From Candidatus Altimarinota bacterium (GTDB taxonomy: Bacteria > Patescibacteriota > Gracilibacteria > UBA4473), in assembly GCA_905478675.1 (NCBI GenBank), contig CAJQJI010000130.1, positions 1-15,703 of the forward strand: a stretch of DNA of 15,703 nucleotides, given 5' to 3'. The translations under genes and the position numbers were made by a program. Under the pieces are notes generated by a model, which saw nothing but the letters and a program-made list of their open reading frames with translations, had not been told where the DNA came from and made no database searches. Below are positions 1 through 7,166 of this stretch, piece after piece. Within the stretch, counting starts at the first letter, position 1. Every line of letters starts with the position of its first letter.

Positions 1-1777
1 CAACTGGTAAAGCTCGAGTAAACTGCGCCGATACTTGCTCCATAATAGTAGCAGGGCGTGGTTCATCATGAACCATCAAACTAGAAAATCGAGCGGCATA
101 GGCTTCATCCTCATTTACGGCTAAACCAGGTTCACATCCACTAGCCCCCTCTAATCCATCGATTTCACGCGTACCTCGTTCAGAGAACACAGGCAGTTCA
201 GCCCCAACGTGATAAAGCGAAGTAATTCCACTCGAACCTCCCGCCCAAAGCGTCCCTAGATCACAGGTATTATAACCAAAAGCATTATCCTCATAAGTAA
301 TATTACGAGCACAACAGCCTTCAAATTTATCATTATTAAAACCAGGCTCCGCAGCATTTTTACACAAATCAACCGTATCGATATCCATGCTTTGATTCGC
401 CTCAACTTGTTGAGCAAACGGATAAGTCGAACTTCTTTGTGAGCCTCTAATAAGGGTGCATTCTTCTGCCGTCATACTCGTCGATGGTCTGACTCCATTC
501 CAATAAGCCGGTTTGTGCGTGTAACTAGTACCGCCTCCATCTTCTCCCCCAGACTCTTCATAAGGCACCACCACCGTATGTGGCATCGCCACATCATGGG
601 GCACATTCGCTTCGTTAACCGCTTCTATTAAAGCCGCTTCTATTAAATCATTAAAATAACGAAGGGCTAAAACCGAAGCCTCATCTTTTTGAGAAACTAA
701 AGCTGGCAAAGTTTCAACATCAGCCGAGGTCCAACGTCCACTTTGTTCGACGTAGGTGTTAGCTTGAGTAATCCAATTTTCATATAAACGTACATACCGT
801 TTCGCCAAATTATCAATAATACTTTTAGCAAAATTGTCTGGCAGTTCTGTTAAGTTATCTGAGTTTAAAGTTTCTAACACTTCAGATCGGGTTAAACCAG
901 GATCCGCTTCGATAATTTCATCGGCTAAAGTTTGTTTTTCATTTTCTGTTAAACTATTTAAGTTGCCCGAACTAATACCGGCTTGCTCCGCCCGTTCGTA
1001 TAAACGTCGTAACCAATGCTTCGTATAACGCAAATATTGCACTTCTTCGGCAAACTCAATCCACTCTTGATAACGCCAATAAAGGATGCTTGGCACAATT
1101 TTCCGCTGTCGTACTAAATCGGCAATAAATACTTTTTTATCAAAAGTTGTATCCCCACTATGTATAGAATGATTCGCATTAAAAAAGTTTTTCAAATGTG
1201 AAACTCGACTCGTTAGATTATCCGCTGGAGCTTTAATAATTCCATGCCAAATTTCTGGGGCCATAGTTTGTCCGGCTGTATAAACAAAACGTTCAGCCGT
1301 TTCATCCCAAAGATACGCTGGTTCATAAAAATCAGTATAAGGAAAAACGGTTGGCCATAAATTCCCATTTTTCTCGACTACTGGCAGTGGCAAATTCCCA
1401 ATTAAAATAACGCCTTTTAAATCGGTTGGCGCGATCTCGGTTGGAACCCCATTATAATAAAGCTGAGCTAAACCTTCGTAGATATCAAACGGAGACACCT
1501 CTTTATTTAAAATAGTAATAATAACTTCTGCGTCTTGGGCTTTAGAGACATCATCCGCATAACGTAAAATCAAAGGTTTTAATTCCGTCTGCTTATAGAC
1601 TTCATCTTCTACCAGTAAAGAAACCAGCTTAACGGTTTCAGATCCAGTGCCCGTATTTACTTGCGCCCAAACCGAAGTCGGCACCAAGCTGCTAAGCAAG
1701 CACACCAAGACGCAGAGCGCTAAAAACTGCCTTTTAGCACGCTGACAAAAGACCCGAAAAGACCTTTGCTTAAGCAT
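1..1777 (-). CDS. Large secreted cysteine-containing protein, possibly C25-peptidase-like; C-terminus beyond the window
   Basis: The minus-strand frame is open without a stop from an ATG at 1777 to the window edge, about 592 residues, so the gene is partial. The N-terminus is a signal peptide: basic residues, a hydrophobic stretch around 20-33, then a VWA-Q cleavage site near residue 38. The mature part should be extracellular. Around residues 122-157 there is a hydrophobic strand ending GNLPLPVV, then an aromatic-rich stretch with PYTDFYEP and a WHGII motif near 175. This order loosely recalls gingipain-like (C25) peptidases, where a LLVGD strand precedes an aspartate loop and the substrate domain. 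I cannot assign a catalytic His-Cys pair. Six cysteines (residues 440, 472, 488, 489, 505, 548) cluster in the C-terminal half and suggest disulfides. A Gly/Glu-rich linker lies near residue 420. No Shine-Dalgarno sequence precedes the start. Secretion is well supported; the peptidase idea is weak inference. Confidence 0.8.
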   Translation of the reverse strand, partial: MLKQRSFRVFCQRAKRQFLALCVLVCLLSSLVPTSVWAQVNTGTGSETVKLVSLLVEDEVYKQTELKPLILRYADDVSKAQDAEVIITILNKEVSPFDIYEGLAQLYYNGVPTEIAPTDLKGVILIGNLPLPVVEKNGNLWPTVFPYTDFYEPAYLWDETAERFVYTAGQTMAPEIWHGIIKAPADNLTSRVSHLKNFFNANHSIHSGDTTFDKKVFIADLVRQRKIVPSILYWRYQEWIEFAEEVQYLRYTKHWLRRLYERAEQAGISSGNLNSLTENEKQTLADEIIEADPGLTRSEVLETLNSDNLTELPDNFAKSIIDNLAKRYVRLYENWITQANTYVEQSGRWTSADVETLPALVSQKDEASVLALRYFNDLIEAALIEAVNEANVPHDVAMPHTVVVPYEESGGEDGGGTSYTHKPAYWNGVRPSTSMTAEECTLIRGSQRSSTYPFAQQVEANQSMDIDTVDLCKNAAEPGFNNDKFEGCCARNITYEDNAFGYNTCDLGTLWAGGSSGITSLYHVGAELPVFSERGTREIDGLEGASGCEPGLAVNEDEAYAARFSSLMVHDEPRPATIMEQVSAQFTRALPV

Positions 1778-1926
1778 TAAACTGTATTGATTGTGAGTCT
1801 TTTTTATTCTAAAGACACTCTGAACCAAAACCAAGTGATTGCGGTTGCCTAAAAGACTTAAACAAGGTCATATAACTTTTAAGAAGACTTGCTTTTATTT
1901 AAAATTAAATTAAAAAAGTAATTAAG
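1778..1926. other. Divergent intergenic region, no clear promoter
   Basis: AT-rich 149-base gap between the divergent secreted-protein gene and the small plus-strand gene. It holds an imperfect inverted repeat near 1797-1818 (AGTCTTT and AAAGAC arms) but no -35/-10 pair I would defend for either gene, and no Shine-Dalgarno sequence before either ATG. Confidence 0.4.
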
Positions 1927-2337
1927 ATGAAAACAGAATTGATATTCGAAGTGAGTGGTATTAACAGCCAAGGCGAAGAAGTTTTCCCCCCGGAAAAAAC
2001 CTACCCAGAGTTTTATGAAAACGCTTTAAGTTTAGTAACCCAGAACAACTCAGATGTACTAAGAGCGCTTTTAGCCGTCCAAGAAACACCAGCAGAAGAA
2101 TTCAACGCAGATGTTTTAAATTTCTTTTTACTCCCAGCAGATCGCCGAACAGACGAAAGCGGCGCGCCGCTTGATTCCCCAGGAGACTTAGTACTGCAAC
2201 ACGATTCCGAGATACTGGTAAACGGCATTCGTCTAAGAATCTTTTTCACCATCGCGCCGGAGCTTTATGGCATAGATAAAACGTCCTTACTGGAAACACT
2301 GGATCAAATTCCCCCGGCTAATAAGCCGCTCAACTAA
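1927..2337 (+). CDS. Hypothetical acidic protein, 136 aa
   Basis: I do not recognise this protein. It is acidic, has no signal peptide or membrane segment and no cysteine, and should be cytosolic. The N-terminus (TELIFEVSGIN) and the segment around residues 90-110 (LVLQHDSEILVNGIRLRIFF) look like beta strands. The middle is rich in Asp, Glu and Pro and the last 30 residues could form a helix. The ATG at 1927 follows an AT-rich leader with no Shine-Dalgarno sequence. Its TAA overlaps the TAG of the convergent glycosyltransferase gene by three bases, so the two genes are packed tail to tail with no terminator between. I favour this strand over the shorter open frame opposite it because this one fills the gap between its neighbours. 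It may still be non-coding. Confidence 0.6.
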   Translation: MKTELIFEVSGINSQGEEVFPPEKTYPEFYENALSLVTQNNSDVLRALLAVQETPAEEFNADVLNFFLLPADRRTDESGAPLDSPGDLVLQHDSEILVNGIRLRIFFTIAPELYGIDKTSLLETLDQIPPANKPLN

Positions 2338-3473
2338 AAGACTCTTTTATAGACTTCATAGGTTTTATGAGCGGTTTCGTCCCAACTAAAGCCATGAGCC
2401 TGTTGCAAACCTTGTGTTCGTAGGGAAGCTTGTTTTGTTTTGTCTTGTAGCAGATTTTCTAAAACCGCCGCCATATCGGCTATATTATGAGGATCAAAAT
2501 ACATGGCCGCTGAGCCACAAACTTCCGGCAAGGAAGCCGCATTAGAAACCGCCACCGGCGTCCCACAAGCCATAGCCTCAAGCGGAGGCAGACCAAACCC
2601 TTCATAAAAGGAGGGACATACATAAATAGTCGCCGCATTAAACAACGCGATTAAATCGTTAATTTCAACCAGTCCTACTAACTTAACATCGTTCGCTAAT
2701 TTTAAGCGCGCAATGGTTTCTTTTACTTCGGGATAATGCGGATCTTCTTTTCCAGTAATCACTAATTGCAAATCTCTAAAGGCCGGTTTCGCCTTAAGCT
2801 GCGCAAAAGCTTCAATCAACCCCACCAAATTTTTATGTTCGCGCCAGTTACCAGTATACAAAACAAAGTCTGAGTTAAGACTAAATTTATCTCGGACCAC
2901 CGCGCAATCTTCTTCAGCGATAATTCTAAACTCTGGTGAGGGGGCAATATGAATAGCCGATATTTTTTCAGAGGCGGTTCCAAATAATTGAATTACATCT
3001 TTCTTAGTATGCTGAGACACCGTAATAATATGAGACGCCGCTTTAACCGCATGACGAATAACCAGCTTATAAGCCAATTTCCGCCACCAGGCGTTCATTT
3101 TTTTTCCAGGATAAAAAGAAATCGTCGTATCGTGAATCGTTACCACGAAACGTCGCCAATAAAGTAACGGTAAATTAAAATGTGAAAAATGAACAAGGTC
3201 GCATTGCTCTTTATACAGCAACCAACAAAATTTAACTTGTTCGGCCAAACTATAATGCCCCGCATTCACACAAACTTTTTTAACATTTTTAGGAAAATCA
3301 AACTGGCTGTACTGCGGTTCATTTAAAAAAATCACCCATTCAAGAGACTTTTCTTTAAAAGTTTTTTCTTCAAATAAACGCTTGGTTAATTCAAAGTTGT
3401 AGCGACCAATGCCCGTAAAAGCATCTGAAAACATCCGTGCATCAATCCCGATTTTGTAAGTTTTTTGCGCCAT
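2334..3473 (-). CDS. GT4-family glycosyltransferase
   Basis: A retaining GT-B glycosyltransferase of family GT4, expected to move a sugar from a nucleotide-sugar donor to a lipid-linked or cell-surface glycan acceptor at the cytoplasmic face of the membrane. The N-terminal Rossmann half contains the acceptor loop TGIGRYNFEL near residue 20 and a strand with TIHDTT near 112. The C-terminal half begins near FVLYTGNWREHKN (about 205) and has the donor-binding signature EGFGLPPLEAMACGTPV near 292, including the E-x7-E pair, followed by SLPEVCG. Length (379 aa) is normal for the family, so it looks complete. An ATG lies at 3473; an in-frame TTG directly before it at 3476 is also possible. A TATATT box at 3487-3492 is the nearest -10-like sequence. 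Donor and acceptor cannot be deduced. The flippase and Wzz-like genes elsewhere in the window suggest surface polysaccharide synthesis. Confidence 0.9.
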   Translation of the reverse strand: MAQKTYKIGIDARMFSDAFTGIGRYNFELTKRLFEEKTFKEKSLEWVIFLNEPQYSQFDFPKNVKKVCVNAGHYSLAEQVKFCWLLYKEQCDLVHFSHFNLPLLYWRRFVVTIHDTTISFYPGKKMNAWWRKLAYKLVIRHAVKAASHIITVSQHTKKDVIQLFGTASEKISAIHIAPSPEFRIIAEEDCAVVRDKFSLNSDFVLYTGNWREHKNLVGLIEAFAQLKAKPAFRDLQLVITGKEDPHYPEVKETIARLKLANDVKLVGLVEINDLIALFNAATIYVCPSFYEGFGLPPLEAMACGTPVAVSNAASLPEVCGSAAMYFDPHNIADMAAVLENLLQDKTKQASLRTQGLQQAHGFSWDETAHKTYEVYKRVF

Positions 3474-3536
3474 CAAGCCGTAGCCTAATATACTTAAAAA
3501 TAAAATAATAATGGTTTCTAAGTTTTTTTACACAAA

Positions 3537-3559
3537 CTAAAAAACAGCAAGGGCTGTTT
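3537..3559 (-). terminator. Rho-independent terminator (copy A)
   Basis: Read on the minus strand: a perfect 7-bp stem AAACAGC/GCTGTTT with a 4-base loop, followed by a run of T. It lies in the duplicated tRNA-His trailer and ends minus-strand transcription just before the glycosyltransferase gene. Confidence 0.7.
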
Positions 3560-3595
3560 CATCGCTCTTCTTTTGAGCTTTAAATTAAATGGGGC
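3539..3595 (-). repeat. Duplicate of the tRNA-His 3' end, trailer and terminator (copy A)
   Basis: These 57 bases match 3710-3766 at 52 positions. The second copy covers the last six bases of tRNA-His with its CCA (GCCCCA), the AT-rich trailer and the terminator. The hairpin stem is kept while its loop has changed. Copy A therefore looks like the tail of a second tRNA whose body (3596-3690) has decayed or been replaced. Confidence 0.75.
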
Positions 3596-3708
3596 TCTCT
3601 CTGGGAACACTTTATCTCGCGGAGCTCGATCAGTGGGCTTCAAAGAATCGTCACTTCGTTCCTCATTTTTCAGCGCGAACCCAAGGGGGGGATCCTTTTT
3701 TGCTAGGC
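3596..3708 (-). other. Decayed tRNA-like/REP-like segment between the two trailer copies
   Basis: On the minus strand this starts after TTTTTTGCCTAGCAAAAAA (an 8-bp stem with a 3-base loop), then has TGGGTTCG (3676-3683), identical to the left half of the tRNA-His T-arm. A block with ATGAGGAACGAAGTGAC (3650-3666) follows. It ends in GTTCCC plus GAGAGAGCCCCA, which resembles the right half of a T-arm and an acceptor. No intact tRNA cloverleaf and no gene is present. Confidence 0.5.
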
Positions 3709-3730
3709 AAAAAAACAGCTAACGCTGTCT
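3706..3730 (-). terminator. Rho-independent terminator of tRNA-His (copy B)
   Basis: Minus strand: stem AGACAGC/GCTGTTT (one G-U pair), 4-base loop, then a T run. It sits about 30 bases after the CCA end of tRNA-His. Confidence 0.7.
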
Positions 3731-3760
3731 CATCGCTCTTCCTTTGAGCTTTAAATTAAA

Positions 3761-3836
3761 TGGGGCGAGCGATGGGGATCGAACCCACGGCCAGCGGTAC
3801 CACAAACCGCTGCTCTACCACTGAGCTACGCTCGCC
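3761..3836 (-). tRNA. tRNA-His (anticodon GTG)
   Basis: On the minus strand all arms fold. The acceptor is GCGAGCG/CGCTCGC, the D-arm GCTC/GAGC, the anticodon stem GCGGT/ACCGC with loop TTGTGGT (GTG), and the T-arm GTGGG/CCCAT with TTCGATC. The first base (3836) is an encoded G at position -1, opposite discriminator C73, which is the identity signature of bacterial tRNA-His. The CCA end is encoded (3763-3761). It has its own promoter and terminator and is divergent from the TPR gene. Confidence 0.97.
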
Positions 3837-3863
3837 GTCAATATACTGGTAAAAGCGAAGCAG

Positions 3864-3891
3864 ATCGTAGGAAAATTTAAAAGCATTGCAA
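3864..3891 (-). promoter_or_regulatory. Promoter of tRNA-His
   Basis: Minus strand: -35 TTGCAA (3891-3886), 16-base spacer, -10 TACGAT (3869-3864). Transcription would start about 20 bases before the mature tRNA 5' end. A second TATATT closer to the tRNA is too near the gene to be its -10. Confidence 0.55.
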
Positions 3892-3959
3892 ATTTTATCC
3901 TTATTATATAACTCGAAATCTTTTCAGCCTTCTTCGGTTTTGAAATAAAAATTTTCTTC

Positions 3960-3965
3960 TATACT
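3960..3965 (+). promoter_or_regulatory. -10 box (TATACT) of the TPR gene, leaderless arrangement
   Basis: TATACT ends nine bases before the ATG at 3975, so the start point should fall within about three bases of the start codon. No Shine-Dalgarno sequence fits. The -35 is poor: TTGAAA lies only 14 bases upstream of the box. Confidence 0.45.
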
Positions 3966-3974
3966 CTGACCACG

Positions 3975-5534
3975 ATGAAAAAAACAACCATTCTCAAACT
4001 TCTTATTTTCGTTTTAGGCCTCTTTGTTCTTGGAGGTAGCGCCTGGGTTATGCGCGACACGATTACAACGATACTCTTTCCTGAACCAGCGGGTATTAGC
4101 ACCCCTAATCCAGATAAAATTGAAACCGTGACCCCAGCTCCGGCGGGTATTCCACGACAAGTTTCATATTTAGGCAGACTCAAAGAAGCGCGAACACTTA
4201 TGAACCATGATTACTTCGCTTTAGCCAGTAATGAAATTGCCGAAGCCCTAAAACAAAAACCAGATTATATTGAGCCCTATTTAATTCTGGCTGAAATTTA
4301 TTTAAGAAGTGGTGATGTTTGGAAATTAGAAAATTTAATTTTAGAACTCGAAAAGAGGTTCCCCGATAGTTCGGAAATTCTAGTCATTAGAACTAGACAA
4401 TGGATTGCCGCACGTAAGTTTGAAGAAGTACTCGAGATGATGAATAAAACGGAAACACTGCCGCCTGAACTGGAGTTTTATAAAGCCGTTTTACTCGCTT
4501 TACAGAATGATCATGATGGCGCTCGAGAAATTCTTAAAAATCTACAACAACTAGAGGTTATTACAGAAGACCCGATTGTATCTGAGGCAGGCTTAATTGA
4601 TCCGTACGAAGGGCAACGAGTTTTAACCTCGGACGTGGCAGTAAAAATTAAAGAACTTTCAATTGTTTATGAAGAGTTTGATAATTTAGCCGAAGGTAAA
4701 AATGCACACCTATTTGCCGAACTCGCTAAAGTTTTAGCGACTCACAATGAAGGTTCGTTAGCTCGTGAGCTAGCAGACACTTCTATAAAAGAAGATGTAA
4801 GTTATATTGATGCCTGGATTTTACGCGGCTATGCCCAAATGCTTTTACGTGATTTTCATTTAGCCGAACTTGATTTAAGACACGCGTATGAACTGGACCC
4901 GTTACGCCCAGAAACCCAGTACTTTTTAGCCCTCAGTTTATACGAACAACAAAAATTAGACGAAGCCGCTTTATTCTTTGAAAAAGCGCTTGACTACGAC
5001 TTTGAATTCTCGGCTGAAGTTCGCTGGAAGCTCTTAGATATTTTCTCGGCGCAACAAAAATACGATCAAGTAATAGAACTGTACCGTGATTTACTCGATT
5101 ACGACACCGAGTCCGATAAATTTATTTCCGCTATTCATACGGCGGTTGATTTACTAAAACAACCAAGCGTGGCCTTAGAATTTAGTACTATTCTTTATGA
5201 ACAAGACCCCGAAGATGTAATGGCGGCAAATGTGCACGGGTGGGCCCTTATTGCCAACGAAAAATATGTTGAAGCGGGCCAAATTTTAGAGGCCGCTCGC
5301 GAAGCTGAACCACAAAACCCACGCACCTATTTAAACCTTGGTTTGCTATTTGAAGAGCAAAATAAATTTGACGAGGCAAAACGGTATTACAAAAAATGTT
5401 ATGAACTCGGTAAGGAGAACGCCGAATACAACAGCGTTGTTAACTTAGCCGTTGATAAGTATAATCAATTAATTGAAAGCGAAGAGCGTCCAGCGTCTCC
5501 AGCGGCACCAATTAATCCGCCAAGTTCGCCGTAA
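3975..5534 (+). CDS. Membrane-anchored tetratricopeptide-repeat protein, 519 aa
   Basis: A bitopic membrane protein: Lys-rich N-terminus, one hydrophobic segment at about residues 7-27, a Pro/Thr-rich linker (about 36-65), then TPR helices to the C-terminus. Clear TPR units are near residues 75-150 (FALASNEIAEALKQKPDY), 278-345 (two consecutive units, DFHLAELDLRHAYELDP and KLDEAALFFEKALDYD) and 445-490 (NPRTYLNLGLLFEEQNKFDE). The tail is Pro/Ser-rich. There is no lipobox or enzymatic motif. The TPR superhelix should lie outside the membrane and act as a scaffold for protein-protein contacts; the partner is unknown. The gene is preceded by a TATACT box next to the ATG and followed after 136 bases by purF, so it is probably its own transcription unit. 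Its neighbours give no specific functional clue. Confidence 0.85.
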   Translation: MKKTTILKLLIFVLGLFVLGGSAWVMRDTITTILFPEPAGISTPNPDKIETVTPAPAGIPRQVSYLGRLKEARTLMNHDYFALASNEIAEALKQKPDYIEPYLILAEIYLRSGDVWKLENLILELEKRFPDSSEILVIRTRQWIAARKFEEVLEMMNKTETLPPELEFYKAVLLALQNDHDGAREILKNLQQLEVITEDPIVSEAGLIDPYEGQRVLTSDVAVKIKELSIVYEEFDNLAEGKNAHLFAELAKVLATHNEGSLARELADTSIKEDVSYIDAWILRGYAQMLLRDFHLAELDLRHAYELDPLRPETQYFLALSLYEQQKLDEAALFFEKALDYDFEFSAEVRWKLLDIFSAQQKYDQVIELYRDLLDYDTESDKFISAIHTAVDLLKQPSVALEFSTILYEQDPEDVMAANVHGWALIANEKYVEAGQILEAAREAEPQNPRTYLNLGLLFEEQNKFDEAKRYYKKCYELGKENAEYNSVVNLAVDKYNQLIESEERPASPAAPINPPSSP

Positions 5535-5670
5535 AAGAGGCCAAACGTTTATTCGCCCCACGCTCTAAAACATTTTATAGTTATCATTTCTTGCTAAGGT
5601 CTGTAATTTAAATATCTTTTCGGCGTCTAGCGCGAGATTCTTTTTTTCAATTTCAACTTTCCCCCAATTC
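5535..5670 (+). other. TPR-purF intergenic region
   Basis: A weak GC hairpin (GCG/CGC arms, 5622-5632) followed by a T run near 5640 could end the TPR transcript, and TTGCTA-16-TATCTT around 5592-5619 could be a promoter for purF. Neither is strong, and no purine riboswitch fold is evident. Confidence 0.3.
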
Positions 5671-7164
5671 ATGTGTGGTATTCTAGGCCTTTCCAATCGC
5701 GAACAAGAAGTCTTCCCCGAACTGTATGACGGACTCCTCATGCTTCAACACCGCGGGCAAGATGCCGCAGGCATCGTAACCTACAACGGCACCTTTTTTC
5801 ATGAGCATAAAGACAACGGTTTAGTAAAGGATGTTTTTAATTCTGGTCATGCACAAATTCTTCGTGGAAATGTTGGGGTGGGCCATGTCCGCTATCCTAC
5901 CGCGGGCTCTTTAAGTGCTAAAGAAGCGCAGCCCTTTTTTGTTAATGCCCCTTATGGAATTTACTTAATTCATAACGGAAATTTAACGAATACGCCCAAG
6001 TTAAGAAAAAAAGTTCAGGGTAAGTACCGTCGACACCTACGAACGACCTCTGATTCTGAAGTCTTATTAAATGTATTGGCAGATAAAATTGCTGATAGTT
6101 TAAAAGTAAATGGAAATGATGATCCTAAAAAGAATGTCTTTGAAGGGGTTAAACTAACCATGGAGCGCATTGAAGGCGCTTACGCCGTTATTGCCATGAT
6201 TGATGGCGTTGGTTTGCTCGCTTTCCGTGATCCAAACGGTATCCGACCCTTGTCTATGGGAACTCGTCAATCAGGCATGCTTGGGGAAGATTATGCCTTT
6301 GCGTCTGAGGATGTTGCTTTTGGCATGATGGGATTTAAAAAAATAAAAGATGTGCAACCCGGAGAAGCAATTCTAATTGATTTAGAAGGTAAAGTTCACA
6401 CCTTTCAGGCCGCTCAAGGCGAATTACACCCGTGTATTTTTGAATACGTTTATTTGGCGCGCCCTGATTCTATGCTTGATGGCATTTCGGTCTACAAAAC
6501 CCAATTACGAATGGGCCAAGCCCTCGCAAAACAAATAATCGAAGCTGATTTAGAAATAGATAGTATCATCCCCGTACCAGACTCAGCTCGTCCAGTAGCC
6601 CTAGAAGTGGCTAAAGCCACAGGCATTAAATATCGAGAAGGCTTAGTTAAAAATCGTTACGTTGGCCGAACCTTTATTATGCCAGGACAACGCGAACGCC
6701 AAAAATCAATTAAACGAAAACTTAATGCCATTCCATTAGAGTTTAGAAATCGAAACGTATTATTAGTCGATGATTCAATTGTGCGTGGGAATACCATGAA
6801 ACAAATTATTCAAATGTGCCGAGATGCAGGCGCCAAAAAAGTATATGTGGCCAGTGCGGCGCCACCGGTTAAATTTCCAAACGTCTACGGGATTGATATG
6901 CCAACAAAACAAGAATTTATTGCCAATGGTTTAACTAAAGACGAAATTCAACGCGTATTGGGAGCCGATGCGCTGTTTTATCAAAACTTGGATGATTTAA
7001 TTTGGGCCGCTAATGAAGGAAATGAGAGTATTAAAAACTTTGATTGTTCTTGTTTTGATGGACATTATGTAACCGGAAATATCGATGATGCTTACCTAAA
7101 AGACCTAGAAAATAGTAGTCGAGTGAGCCAAAAAGTAAGTGATATGCCTCTTATAAATATTTAA
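5671..7164 (+). CDS. purF: Amidophosphoribosyltransferase
   Basis: Catalyses the first committed step of de novo purine synthesis: PRPP plus glutamine to 5-phosphoribosylamine, in the cytosol. The glutaminase domain begins MCGILG, so Cys2 is the nucleophile and there is no propeptide. LQHRGQDAAG (about 25-34), GHVRYPTAG and HNGNLTN complete the Ntn site. The phosphoribosyltransferase domain has the PRPP loop VLLVDDSIVRGNT at 363-375. Length (497 aa) fits the family. It resembles the E. coli type: the position that is an iron-sulfur Cys in the B. subtilis enzyme (HPCFYGID) is Asn404 in FPNVYGID, so no 4Fe-4S cluster is expected, although a CSC pair (459-461) remains near the C-terminus. The start has no Shine-Dalgarno sequence. 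The stop is two bases from the next ATG, giving a coupled run to purM. Confidence 0.97.
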   Translation: MCGILGLSNREQEVFPELYDGLLMLQHRGQDAAGIVTYNGTFFHEHKDNGLVKDVFNSGHAQILRGNVGVGHVRYPTAGSLSAKEAQPFFVNAPYGIYLIHNGNLTNTPKLRKKVQGKYRRHLRTTSDSEVLLNVLADKIADSLKVNGNDDPKKNVFEGVKLTMERIEGAYAVIAMIDGVGLLAFRDPNGIRPLSMGTRQSGMLGEDYAFASEDVAFGMMGFKKIKDVQPGEAILIDLEGKVHTFQAAQGELHPCIFEYVYLARPDSMLDGISVYKTQLRMGQALAKQIIEADLEIDSIIPVPDSARPVALEVAKATGIKYREGLVKNRYVGRTFIMPGQRERQKSIKRKLNAIPLEFRNRNVLLVDDSIVRGNTMKQIIQMCRDAGAKKVYVASAAPPVKFPNVYGIDMPTKQEFIANGLTKDEIQRVLGADALFYQNLDDLIWAANEGNESIKNFDCSCFDGHYVTGNIDDAYLKDLENSSRVSQKVSDMPLINI

Positions 7165-7166
7165 TT

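Noticed and set aside
834..1028. Open frame antisense to the large secreted-protein gene
   Set aside because: It lies wholly inside a long, convincing gene on the other strand and has no start context or family features.
2013..2252. Minus-strand open frame opposite the 136-aa protein
   Set aside because: Shorter, Ser-rich low-complexity product; the opposite frame fits the gene spacing better.
3539..3766. CRISPR-like repeat or mobile-element ends around tRNA-His
   Set aside because: There are only two copies, they contain a terminator, and the 114 bases between them encode nothing; better explained as a duplicated tRNA tail.
3842..3850. TATATT directly upstream of tRNA-His as its -10 box
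   Set aside because: It lies three bases from the mature 5' end, so transcription would start inside the tRNA; TTGCAA-16-TACGAT farther upstream fits.
5535..5670. Purine riboswitch before purF
   Set aside because: No three-way junction with the conserved loops can be drawn in this short leader.
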